Positions 25,686-33,648 of a stretch of 64,000 nucleotides of DNA are shown piece after piece; position 1 is the first letter of the stretch, and every line of letters begins with the position of its first letter. Source of the stretch: Sinorhizobium sp. A49 (GTDB lineage: Bacteria; Pseudomonadota; Alphaproteobacteria; Rhizobiales; Rhizobiaceae); NCBI RefSeq assembly GCF_002002725.1, contig NZ_MUNW01000037.1:1-64000 (forward strand). The letters are read 5' to 3'. The notes below the pieces were generated by a model. That model made no database searches and was not told the DNA's origin. It saw only the letters and a program-made list of their open reading frames with translations. Made by a program: the position numbers and the translations under genes.

Positions 25686-26507
25686 TCAGACCAGTGCGAA
25701 CACGCGCGCCGGGCCGCCGGTGCCGCCGCGGTGCTTCGGCGCGCCGAGCACCAGGGTTGCGCCCTTGGCCGGCACTTTGTCGAGATTGGCGGCTGCCTCC
25801 AGCCCCCAGCGGCCCTCCGGCAGCCAGGCATAGTGGGTGGCGAAATCGGGCGAGGGGCCGTAGTCGAGCGAGAGCGTGTCGACCGCGATGCCGGCGGCCT
25901 TGGTTTCTTCCAAGAGATACTTCACTGCCTCGACGTGGAAGCCGGGGAAATGCAGCTTGCCGTTGGCATCGGCGTTGCGAAACTTGTCGGTGCCGAGATG
26001 TGCTCCCCAGCCCGAAAGCATGGCGACGCAGGCGTTTTCCGGGATCTCGCCATTGGCGGCGACCCAGGCCTTGATGTCGTCGGGCGTTAGCTGTGCATCG
26101 GCGTCGGCGGACGCCTTCTGGCGGATGTCGATGACTGCGAGCGGCACGACCAGTTTTTCGACCGGCAGCTCGGCGACGGACAGGCCGTCTGCGGAGAAAT
26201 GCAGCGGCGCGTCGATATGGGTGCCGGTGTGCTCGTTCACCCTAAGCTCGAACATGTTGAACTTGTCCTTGGCGTAGTTGAACTTCTCCTCGCGGAAGAA
26301 CTGCTGCTGGCCGAAGAAGGTCGGGAACTCCTCGTAGAGTTCGTGGGTGAGGTCGGTAACGCCAGTATGTCCCTGGGCCAGCGCCGGCGGGGCGATGCCC
26401 GCACTTGCGGCCGCGATCCCCACCGTTCCGACGGCTGTTGCTTTAAAGAAGCTGCGGCGAGACAGCATTTTCTGCTTTACGGATTCCATGACGCACGCAT
26501 CGCACAT
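25686..26507 (-). CDS. Tat-exported cyclase family protein (kynurenine formamidase-like)
   Basis: A 273-residue metal-dependent hydrolase-fold protein. An SRRSFFK twin-arginine motif at residues 16-22 and a hydrophobic stretch ending PALAQG indicate Tat export of the folded protein. The cyclase-family metal motif is HTGTHIDAPLHF (His93, His97, Asp99), and a further block is LSLDYGPSPDF. Relatives include arylformamidases and polyketide cyclases; the substrate here is unknown. The short MCDACVMESV leader before the Tat motif recurs in rhizobial relatives as far as I recall. GGAGAGGGG precedes the ATG. It diverges from the RND operon. Confidence 0.88.
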   Translation of the reverse strand: MCDACVMESVKQKMLSRRSFFKATAVGTVGIAAASAGIAPPALAQGHTGVTDLTHELYEEFPTFFGQQQFFREEKFNYAKDKFNMFELRVNEHTGTHIDAPLHFSADGLSVAELPVEKLVVPLAVIDIRQKASADADAQLTPDDIKAWVAANGEIPENACVAMLSGWGAHLGTDKFRNADANGKLHFPGFHVEAVKYLLEETKAAGIAVDTLSLDYGPSPDFATHYAWLPEGRWGLEAAANLDKVPAKGATLVLGAPKHRGGTGGPARVFALV

Positions 26508-26821
26508 GTCTTTTCCCCTCTCCAGAACCGGTCGAAACCTGATGGCAATGGCTGCCGGCGGTTGCAGGATACCTCAGTCGCCGTGACTGTAAACGGTGAT
26601 TGTCTAGTGTATTTCTGGAGAATAACGCGGTAGCCGCGGCGACCGGTGCTATAATGCCCTGATGTCATCATGCGGCCAACAAATTCGCTTTTATTACAAT
26701 TGCGTAATGATGGCATTCCGTCGTTGCCCCCAAAGGTCCGAACAACGATACTCAGGGCAAATCGGAACGTTCCGCCGGCACCTGCCGCGCTGGAGCGTGT
26801 ATTGCATATTTGGAGACATGA
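26508..26821. other. Divergent promoter region between cyclase and RND operons
   Basis: This 314-bp stretch has no gene. TATAAT at 26650-26655 on the plus strand is a perfect -10 hexamer, though no good -35 lies 16-18 bp before it. AACGTTCC at about 26767 is a short near-palindrome. No TetR or MarR repressor gene adjoins the efflux operon, so its regulator must be elsewhere. Confidence 0.35.
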
Positions 26822-28006
26822 ATGCGGGTTTGGAAACAGCTGGCGGTCAGCGCCGTTGTGCTTTTGGTGGGTGCCGGCGTCTGGGTGCGGTTCGTGCCCG
26901 GGGCAGGTGAAACGCTGGCGGCGATCGGTGTTTCGCACCCGTTGATCGATGCTCTCTCCAAGCAGGACGGCGGTGCTGGCGGCGAGGGCGGCCAGGGTGG
27001 CGGCGCACGCAGGCAGGGCGGCAACGACGCCGTCCTCGTCATGGTGCGTCCGTCGGCAACGGCCGTCGTCAACGACCGGCTGAACGCCATCGGCAATGGC
27101 GAAGCGATCCACTCCGTCACCGTGACACCGACGGCCACCGGCAACCTCACCGAAATTCTCGTGCGTTCCGGCGACAGGGTGGCGCAGGGCCAGGTGATCG
27201 CCAAGCTCGACAGCGACGACCAGAAGATCGCCGCCGATCAGGCGCGGCTGACACGCGACAGCGCAAAGGAAAAGGTGGAGCGTTATCGCAACCTCAGCAC
27301 TGCGCGCGCGGTGACGGCCGTCGACGTGCGCGATGCCGAAATCGCCATGCAGACCGCCGAACTGGCACTCAAGACCGCTGAGCTCGACCTCAAGCGCCGC
27401 GATATCGTCGCGCCGTCGAAGGGCGTCGTCGGCATCATCACCGTCAATGTCGGCGATTACGTCACCACGACAACGCCGATTGCCGTGGTCGACGACCGTT
27501 CGGAAATCCTCGTCGATTTCTGGGTGCCGGAGCGCTTCGCCAACAAGATCGTCGTCGGCCAGCCGGTGACGGCGCAAGCCATAGCCCAGCCTGGGAGCCA
27601 GCTCGACGGTGTCATCCACGCCATCGACAACCGGCTGGACCAGGCAAGCCGGACATTGCGGGTGCGGGCGCGGCTCGAAAACCCCGAAGATACGCTGCGG
27701 GCCGGCATGTCCTTCTCCGTCACCATGGCATTCGACGGCGACACCTATCCGACCGTCGATCCGCTCGCCATCCAGTGGAGCTCCGACGGCTCCTACGTCT
27801 GGCGCGTGAGCGCCGACAAGAGCGAGCGTGTTCCGGTCAAGATCATCCAGCGCAACCCGGACAAGGTGTTGGTCGATGCTGCCTTGAGCGAAGGCGACGA
27901 AGTCGTCACCGAAGGCGTGCAGCGGCTGCGTGACGGCGGCGATGTCCGCATTGCCGGGCGCGAACGCCGCGATGCCACGCAGAAGGTCGCGGAGGACGTG
28001 AAGTGA
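26822..28006 (+). CDS. RND efflux membrane-fusion (periplasmic adaptor) protein
   Basis: A 394-residue adaptor bridging the inner-membrane RND pump and an outer-membrane channel. It has an N-terminal anchor (about residues 6-24), a Gly/Arg-rich linker (GGAGGEGGQGGGARRQGG at about 44-61), the lipoyl half-motif VTPTATGNLTEILVRSGDRV, a coiled hairpin (about 135-185), the second lipoyl half ending GVVGIITVNVGDYV, and beta-barrel and membrane-proximal domains. The ATG at 26822 follows TTTGGAGAC. The pump gene overlaps its stop by 4 bp. No outer-membrane TolC-like gene is linked. Confidence 0.93.
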   Translation: MRVWKQLAVSAVVLLVGAGVWVRFVPGAGETLAAIGVSHPLIDALSKQDGGAGGEGGQGGGARRQGGNDAVLVMVRPSATAVVNDRLNAIGNGEAIHSVTVTPTATGNLTEILVRSGDRVAQGQVIAKLDSDDQKIAADQARLTRDSAKEKVERYRNLSTARAVTAVDVRDAEIAMQTAELALKTAELDLKRRDIVAPSKGVVGIITVNVGDYVTTTTPIAVVDDRSEILVDFWVPERFANKIVVGQPVTAQAIAQPGSQLDGVIHAIDNRLDQASRTLRVRARLENPEDTLRAGMSFSVTMAFDGDTYPTVDPLAIQWSSDGSYVWRVSADKSERVPVKIIQRNPDKVLVDAALSEGDEVVTEGVQRLRDGGDVRIAGRERRDATQKVAEDVK

Positions 28007-31000
28007 GCGGCGCGAAGGAACCCGGCCACCAGACCGCGCGCGAAGCCGGCAAGACCGGCTTTACGGCTCTCTTCATCCGTCGGCCGATCTTCGCGCTGGT
28101 GGTCAACACGCTGATCGTCGTTGCCGGCCTTGCGGCCTGGAACGGCATCGAGATTCGTGAATTGCCGCAGGTCGACCAGCCGGTGATATCGGTGACGACG
28201 ACGCTTGATGGCGCCGCTCCCGAGACAATGGACCGCGAGGTGACCTCGGTGGTGGAGGGCGCGGTATCGCGCGTTCAGGGCATCAAGGACATTTCTTCGA
28301 CGTCCAACTTCGGCCGCAGCCGGGTGACGTTGCAGTTCTCCGACACGACTGATATCGGCCAGGCGGCGAACGATATTCGCGACGCGCTCGGCCGCGTGCG
28401 CAACCAGTTGCCGGAGGATGTCGACGAGCCGAGCATCGTCAAGGCGGATGCCGACAGCCAGCCGATCATGCGCCTGGCGCTGACCTCCGACACCATGTCG
28501 ATGGAAGACATGACGCTGCTGGTCGAAAACGAGATCAGCGACCGGCTCGCCGCCGTCGAAGGCGTTGCCGATGTCGCCGTTTACGGCGACCAGGAGAAGA
28601 TCTTCCGCATCGACCTCGACCAGGCCAAGCTCGCCGGGCGAGGGGTGACGGTGGCAAACCTGAGGACCGCGCTTGCCAACGCCTCCTACGACGTGCCGGC
28701 CGGCAAGCTGACGAGCGCCAGCCAGGACATTTCGGTGCGCGCGACCGCCGACCTGCAGACGCCGGAGCAGTTCGAAAACCTGATCCTCGTCAACAATGTG
28801 CGGCTGCGCGACATCGGCACGGTGACGCTTGGGCCGGATTCAGGCACGACGGCGCTGCGCTCCAACGGCCGCCAGGGCATCGGCCTCGGCATCATCCGCC
28901 AGGCGCAATCCAACACGGTCGATATTTCCGAGGGCGTGCGCAAGGTCGTGGATACGATCCAGACGCAGATCCTTCCCGAGGGCACGCAACTCCGGATCAC
29001 CAGCGACGACGCGGTGTTCATTAACGGCGCCATCCACGAGGTGGAGATCGCGCTGGTCGTGGCGATCTTCATCGTCACGCTCGTCATCTACATGTTCCTG
29101 CTCGACTGGCGCGCGACGCTGATCCCGACCATTACCATGCCGATCGCGCTGATCGGCACCGTGGCGGCGATCTACATGGCCGGCTTCTCGATCAACATCC
29201 TGACGTTGCTCGCCATTGTGCTTGCGACGGGTCTCGTGGTCGACGACGCGATCGTGGTGCTGGAAAACATCGTGCGACGACGGGCAGAGGGGCTTGGGCC
29301 CCGGGCTGCAGCCGTGCACGGCACGCTCGAAGTGTTTTTCGCGGTGCTGGCGACGACGGCAACGCTTGCCGCCGTGTTCGTGCCGCTCTCCTTCCTGCCG
29401 GGCCAGACGGGTGGTCTCTTCCGCGAGTTCGGCTTCGTGCTTGCCTTCTCGATCCTGTTGTCGTCCTTCGTGTCGCTGACGCTCTGCCCGATGCTGGCAT
29501 CGCGCATGCTGACGCAGGAGAACCACTCGAAACCCGGACCGATGCGCCGGTTCGGCGCGCGCGCTTCAGAATTCTACCGCGTCACTCTGCGCGGCTGCCT
29601 CAACGCGCCTTTGATCGTCTTCGTCGTTGCCGCCTTCTTCACCGCCATGGGCGGTATCGGCTTCATGACGCTGAAATCGGAGCTGACGCCGAGCGAGGAC
29701 CGCTCGCAGGTGATGATGCGCATCAATGCGCCGCAGGGCGTGTCGCTCGAATATGCGCAGGCGCAGATGCGCCGGATCGAGGACGGGCTGCAGCCGCTGG
29801 TCAAATCCGGCGAGATCGACAACATCTTCTCGATCTCCGGCCAAGGCGGCTCGGCCAATAGCGGCTTCATGGTGCTGACGCTGGCGCCCTGGGACAAGCG
29901 CGAGCGCAGCCAGCAGCAGATCGTCTCCGAGATCAACAAAGTGACGGCGCGCATCCCCTCGGTGCGGGTGTTTGCGATGCAGCCGAACAGCCTCGGCATT
30001 CGCGGCGCCGGCAGCGGCCTGCAGGTGGCGCTGGTCGGCAACGACTATACCAAGCTCGGCGATGCCGCGGCCAAGCTCGTGCGCCAGATGGAAGACACGG
30101 GGCGCTTCGAGAACGTGCGGCTGAACTATGAGGCCAACCAGGCGCAGCTTTCGATCACCATCGACCGCGAGCGCGCATCCGACATGGGCGTCGATATCGG
30201 CGGTCTCGCCTGGGCGCTGCAGGCGATGCTCGACGGCAACAGCGTCGTCGACGTCTTCGTCGATGGCGAGTCCTATCCGGTCAAGCTCCTGTCCTCGACC
30301 AATCCGGTCAACGACCCGACCGATCTGCAGAACATCTTCCTGAAGGCGGGTGACGGCAAGATCGTGCCGATGTCGACGATTGCCAGCGTCGAGGAAATGG
30401 CCGTCGCGCCACAGCTCTCGCGGGAGTCGCAGCTTCGCGCCGTATCGCTTTCGGCCGGGCTCAAATCCGACCTGGCGCTCGGCGAAGCCTTGACCATGGT
30501 CGAGCAGATGGCCGAGCCGCTGCTGCCGCCGGGCTCGCGCATCATGCCGCTCGCGGAAGCCGCGACCCTCAACGAGAATGCCAACGGGCTCATCGTCACC
30601 TTCGGCTTCGCGCTGGTCATCATCTTCCTGGTGCTGGCAGCGCAGTTCGAAAGCTTCGTCAGCGGCCTGATCATCATGGCGACGGTGCCGCTCGGGCTTG
30701 CCTGCGCGGTCTTTGCAATGATCCTGACCGGCAACACGCTCAACATCTACAGCCAGATCGGCCTGGTGATGCTCGTTGGCATCATGGCGAAGAACGGCAT
30801 CCTGATCGTCGAGTTCGCCAATCAGTTGCGCGATCGCGGCCAAGATGTGCGAACCGCAATCGAAAATGCCGCCAACATTCGCTTGAGGCCAGTGATGATG
30901 ACGATGATCGCTACCATCGTCGGCGCGGTACCGCTGGTGATGGCAAGCGGTGCAGGTGCGGAAGCGCGCATCGCGCTTGGCTGGGTGCTGGTCGGCGGTC

Positions 31001-31140
31001 TCGGCCTTGCCGTGGTCGTGACGCTCTATCTGACGCCGGTTGCCTATCTCGTCATTGCCGGGTTCACCAAGCCGCATGCGGACGAGGAGCGCAAGCTGCA
31101 CGAGGAGATGGAGGCCGCCGCCGCGCTCGAAGTGAAGTAG
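28003..31140 (+). CDS. RND multidrug efflux pump permease (HAE-1 type)
   Basis: A 1045-residue AcrB/MexB-like proton-driven pump, full length for the family. It has TM1 at about residues 24-44, the porter region VTTTLDGAAPETMDREVTSVVEGAVSRV, then TM4 with the proton-relay aspartates in LATGLVVDDAIVVLENI, the middle LTLCPMLASRML, and the second TM bundle with LVGIMAKNGILIVEFANQLR and RPVMMTMIATIVGAVPL. The start is a GTG at 28003 inside the adaptor stop (GTGA overlap), with GGAGG at 27991 upstream. Substrates probably include hydrophobic toxic compounds, but that is family knowledge. Confidence 0.94.
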   Translation: MSGAKEPGHQTAREAGKTGFTALFIRRPIFALVVNTLIVVAGLAAWNGIEIRELPQVDQPVISVTTTLDGAAPETMDREVTSVVEGAVSRVQGIKDISSTSNFGRSRVTLQFSDTTDIGQAANDIRDALGRVRNQLPEDVDEPSIVKADADSQPIMRLALTSDTMSMEDMTLLVENEISDRLAAVEGVADVAVYGDQEKIFRIDLDQAKLAGRGVTVANLRTALANASYDVPAGKLTSASQDISVRATADLQTPEQFENLILVNNVRLRDIGTVTLGPDSGTTALRSNGRQGIGLGIIRQAQSNTVDISEGVRKVVDTIQTQILPEGTQLRITSDDAVFINGAIHEVEIALVVAIFIVTLVIYMFLLDWRATLIPTITMPIALIGTVAAIYMAGFSINILTLLAIVLATGLVVDDAIVVLENIVRRRAEGLGPRAAAVHGTLEVFFAVLATTATLAAVFVPLSFLPGQTGGLFREFGFVLAFSILLSSFVSLTLCPMLASRMLTQENHSKPGPMRRFGARASEFYRVTLRGCLNAPLIVFVVAAFFTAMGGIGFMTLKSELTPSEDRSQVMMRINAPQGVSLEYAQAQMRRIEDGLQPLVKSGEIDNIFSISGQGGSANSGFMVLTLAPWDKRERSQQQIVSEINKVTARIPSVRVFAMQPNSLGIRGAGSGLQVALVGNDYTKLGDAAAKLVRQMEDTGRFENVRLNYEANQAQLSITIDRERASDMGVDIGGLAWALQAMLDGNSVVDVFVDGESYPVKLLSSTNPVNDPTDLQNIFLKAGDGKIVPMSTIASVEEMAVAPQLSRESQLRAVSLSAGLKSDLALGEALTMVEQMAEPLLPPGSRIMPLAEAATLNENANGLIVTFGFALVIIFLVLAAQFESFVSGLIIMATVPLGLACAVFAMILTGNTLNIYSQIGLVMLVGIMAKNGILIVEFANQLRDRGQDVRTAIENAANIRLRPVMMTMIATIVGAVPLVMASGAGAEARIALGWVLVGGLGLAVVVTLYLTPVAYLVIAGFTKPHADEERKLHEEMEAAAALEVK

Positions 31141-31239
31141 CGCCGGCCCGAGCGGCGCTGGCGGCCCAAGAATACTCCAGCGCTGTGGCTATAGAGCAGC
31201 TTGTCGGCTTTCCGTGGTTCCGCTTGCAAGCGGGATGCG

Positions 31240-31680
31240 CTAGCCCCGAAGCTCCAGCCAGACGGCGACGAGGAAGACCACTGTGGCGATAGCGCCGAAC
31301 GCGCTCCTGCCGGCGTGAAGCCTGCCCCAGTGAACGAGAAGCCCGCGGGTTTCCTCGTTCACCTCTTCCGGTCGCGTTGCCTCCAGGCGCCGGTTGATCG
31401 GCATGATCAAGAGGATCGTAAAGGGCCAGTTCAGGAGAATGACTGCTGCCCCGAGACACCAGAGCGCATTGCCGCTCTGCCACCAGGCGGCAAGACCAAG
31501 CAGGCCCGAGATGATCGCGAGCGAGGCCTGCATCGCGAAGCCCCGCCGGTAGGCCGGCACCCATTGCGCAAGAGCTGCCCTATTGTCGAGGCCAAGCCTT
31601 GCCGGCTGTTCAGCCACGTTGATGTAGATGGCGGCGCCGAAGAATACGGCTGAGGTAAGCAAAGCGAGTAGTCCGAGCAT
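31240..31680 (-). CDS. DUF1772 (anthrone oxygenase-like) membrane protein
   Basis: A 146-residue protein with four hydrophobic segments: [20 protein letters not shown] at the start, [16 protein letters not shown] at about 56-71, [20 protein letters not shown] at about 76-95, and [16 protein letters not shown] at the end. [11 protein letters not shown] after the third segment and the overall layout match DUF1772. Some relatives act as anthrone oxygenases, but most are uncharacterised. AGAGGAAAAGGTCAT before the ATG at 31680 supports this start. It faces the RND operon tail to tail and diverges from the FAD oxidase. Confidence 0.82.
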   Translation of the reverse strand: MLGLLALLTSAVFFGAAIYINVAEQPARLGLDNRAALAQWVPAYRRGFAMQASLAIISGLLGLAAWWQSGNALWCLGAAVILLNWPFTILLIMPINRRLEATRPEEVNEETRGLLVHWGRLHAGRSAFGAIATVVFLVAVWLELRG

Positions 31681-32060
31681 ATGACCTTTTCCTCTTGCGC
31701 CAAGGGTCGCCAAACGACCGGCGTCTTCTCGTCGATTCCATCTGTTCGCGGAGGAAGCGGCGAGCGTCGTCTTGTCAGGATCTTGTGACAGGCCAGTGTC
31801 GTCGGCACAACATCGACTGCACAGGTTCCTGCTCAAGGATCGATCCCGGCAGGGCGTTCTGATCGGCGTTTTCCGTCACGAGACGAAAGCTTTGTGACAC
31901 TCAGGTCTCACCGCCGGCGTTTTCACGCGATAGTCTGCCAGAGACTGCGTCAATGTCTGGACAAAGTGATTCCGATTTGCACAGTAGCGCCTTGAAATGA
32001 AAGCGCTTCCCCAATGTCGGAACGGAGCGGTGCGGATGGCATGAAGAAGGGACGTTTTCC
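31681..32060. other. Divergent promoter region before the FAD oxidase gene
   Basis: No gene is seen in these 380 bp. The only structured site I can point to is the LacI-type operator candidate at 31998-32011, listed separately. Confidence 0.4.
31998..32011. promoter_or_regulatory. LacI-family operator candidate
   Basis: TGAAAGCGCTTCCC fits the LacI/GalR-type palindrome TGNAANCGNTTNCA at all but the last base, with the central CG expected for the minor-groove helix. It lies about 50 bp upstream of the GTG start of the FAD-linked oxidase. No LacI-type gene is in the window. Confidence 0.3.
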
Positions 32061-33467
32061 GTGGCATTGAAGGCGATCAGAGCTGGCTCGCGAAACGAAA
32101 CCGGGATCGATACCGCAAAGGCGCAGCTTGCCGCCCGATTCGGCGACCGGTTCCAGACGGGCGAAGCGATCCGTGCCCAGCATGCCCACACCACCACCTA
32201 TATCCCGGCGCAGCTTCCCGATGGCGTCGTCTTCCCCGAAAGTGCCGACGAGGTGCGCGAGATCGTCGCGATCGCCGCTGCAAGTGCGGTGCCGCTGATC
32301 CCCTTCGGCACCGGCTCCTCGCTCGAGGGCCACGTCAACGCGCCGAACGGCGGCATCTCCGTCGACATGATGCGCATGAACCGGGTGCTTGAAGTCAATG
32401 CGGAGGACCTGGACTGCCGGGTCGAACCCGGCATCACCCGCGAAGAGCTGAATACCTATCTGCGCGACACCGGCCTGTTCTTTCCGATCGATCCCGGCGC
32501 CAACGCCTCGATCGGCGGCATGGCCTCGACGCGGGCATCCGGCACCAATGCGGTGCGCTACGGCACGATGAAGGACAACGTGCTGGCCCTGACGGTGGTA
32601 ACGGCCGACGGGCGCGAAATCCGCACGGCGCATCGGGCGCGCAAGTCGTCGGCCGGCTACGACCTCACCCGGTTGTTCGTCGGTGCCGAGGGCACGCTCG
32701 GCATCATCACCTCGATCACGCTCCGGCTGCAGGGCATTCCCGAAGTCATCTCCGGTGGCGTCTGCCCGTTCCCGACGATTGCGGATGCCTGCAATGCTGT
32801 GATCCTGACGGTTCAATCAGGCATTCCGGTTGCCCGCATCGAGCTCCTGGACGCGCTGCAGATGAGGGCCTGCAACACCTATTCCGGCCTTTCTTACGAA
32901 GAGACCCCGACGCTGTTCGTCGAATTCCACGGCAACAGCGAGAGCGTAGAGATGCAGTCGCGGCACTTTGCCGAGATAGCGGCCGATTTCGGTTCCAGCG
33001 GTTTCATCTGGACAACCAACCCGGAAGAGCGCGCGCGGCTGTGGAAGGCGCGGCACAACGCCTACTGGGCCCAGAAGAGCCTGATCCCCGGAGCGGCCAT
33101 TCTTTCCACCGATGTCTGCGTGCCGATCTCGCGGCTGGCCGATTGCGTTGCGGCGACCCATGAGGATATCGCGGCGAACGGCCTGACGGCCCCGATTGTC
33201 GGGCACGCGGGCGACGGCAACTTCCACGTTGGTCTGCTTTTCGATGACACGGACACCGCAGACGTGGCGCGCGCCGAGGCCTTCGTTGAAAGGCTGAATG
33301 CGCGGGCGCTGTCGATGGACGGGACCTGCACAGGCGAACACGGCATCGGTCAGGGCAAGATGCCGTTTCTCGAGGCTGAACTTGGCGATGCGCTGGATCT
33401 GATGCGGCAGGTCAAGCGTTCCCTCGATCCGCAGGGTATCTTCAACCCCGGCAAGATCTTCGCTTGA
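32061..33467 (+). CDS. FAD-binding oxidase, D-lactate/glycolate dehydrogenase (GlcD/DLD) family
   Basis: A 468-residue flavoprotein with an N-terminal PCMH-type FAD domain: VPLIPFGTGSSLEGH near residues 75-89, DPGANASIGGMASTRASGTN near 150 and VGAEGTLGIITSITLRL near 211. The C-terminal substrate domain ends GHAGDGNFH, CTGEHGIGQGK and LDPQGIFNPGKIF, all diagnostic for the FAD-linked oxidase C domain. It oxidises a 2-hydroxy acid, probably D-lactate; glycolate is the alternative. The start is a GTG at 32061 with AAGGGA upstream. It is a single-polypeptide enzyme with no glcE/glcF next to it. Confidence 0.92.
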   Translation: MALKAIRAGSRNETGIDTAKAQLAARFGDRFQTGEAIRAQHAHTTTYIPAQLPDGVVFPESADEVREIVAIAAASAVPLIPFGTGSSLEGHVNAPNGGISVDMMRMNRVLEVNAEDLDCRVEPGITREELNTYLRDTGLFFPIDPGANASIGGMASTRASGTNAVRYGTMKDNVLALTVVTADGREIRTAHRARKSSAGYDLTRLFVGAEGTLGIITSITLRLQGIPEVISGGVCPFPTIADACNAVILTVQSGIPVARIELLDALQMRACNTYSGLSYEETPTLFVEFHGNSESVEMQSRHFAEIAADFGSSGFIWTTNPEERARLWKARHNAYWAQKSLIPGAAILSTDVCVPISRLADCVAATHEDIAANGLTAPIVGHAGDGNFHVGLLFDDTDTADVARAEAFVERLNARALSMDGTCTGEHGIGQGKMPFLEAELGDALDLMRQVKRSLDPQGIFNPGKIFA

Positions 33468-33543
33468 CGCGAATGGACGGGCGAGGGGAGAGCGGGGATG
33501 CGGCCGCTCCTTGGGCGGCAGGCAACGCCGACGCAATTGTTAA

Positions 33544-33609
33544 GGACGAAGACGTCCAAATGTAATGGACGAAGACGTCCCTTTGGCGTTCATATGGACG
33601 CAGACGGCG
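33544..33609. promoter_or_regulatory. Tandem palindromic 14-mers upstream of the asmA-like gene
   Basis: GGACGAAGACGTCC occurs exactly twice, at 33544-33557 and 33567-33580, each with inverted arms GGACG/CGTCC, and a degenerate third copy, GGACGCAGACGGCG, lies at 33596-33609. Centre spacings are 23 and 29 bp. The array lies in the 181-bp gap before the asmA-like gene if that gene starts at the GTG at 33649. Array and position suggest an operator. Confidence 0.5.
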
Positions 33610-33648
33610 CCGACGGGCGCCTTTGAACTTGATGGGAATGTAGGCACG

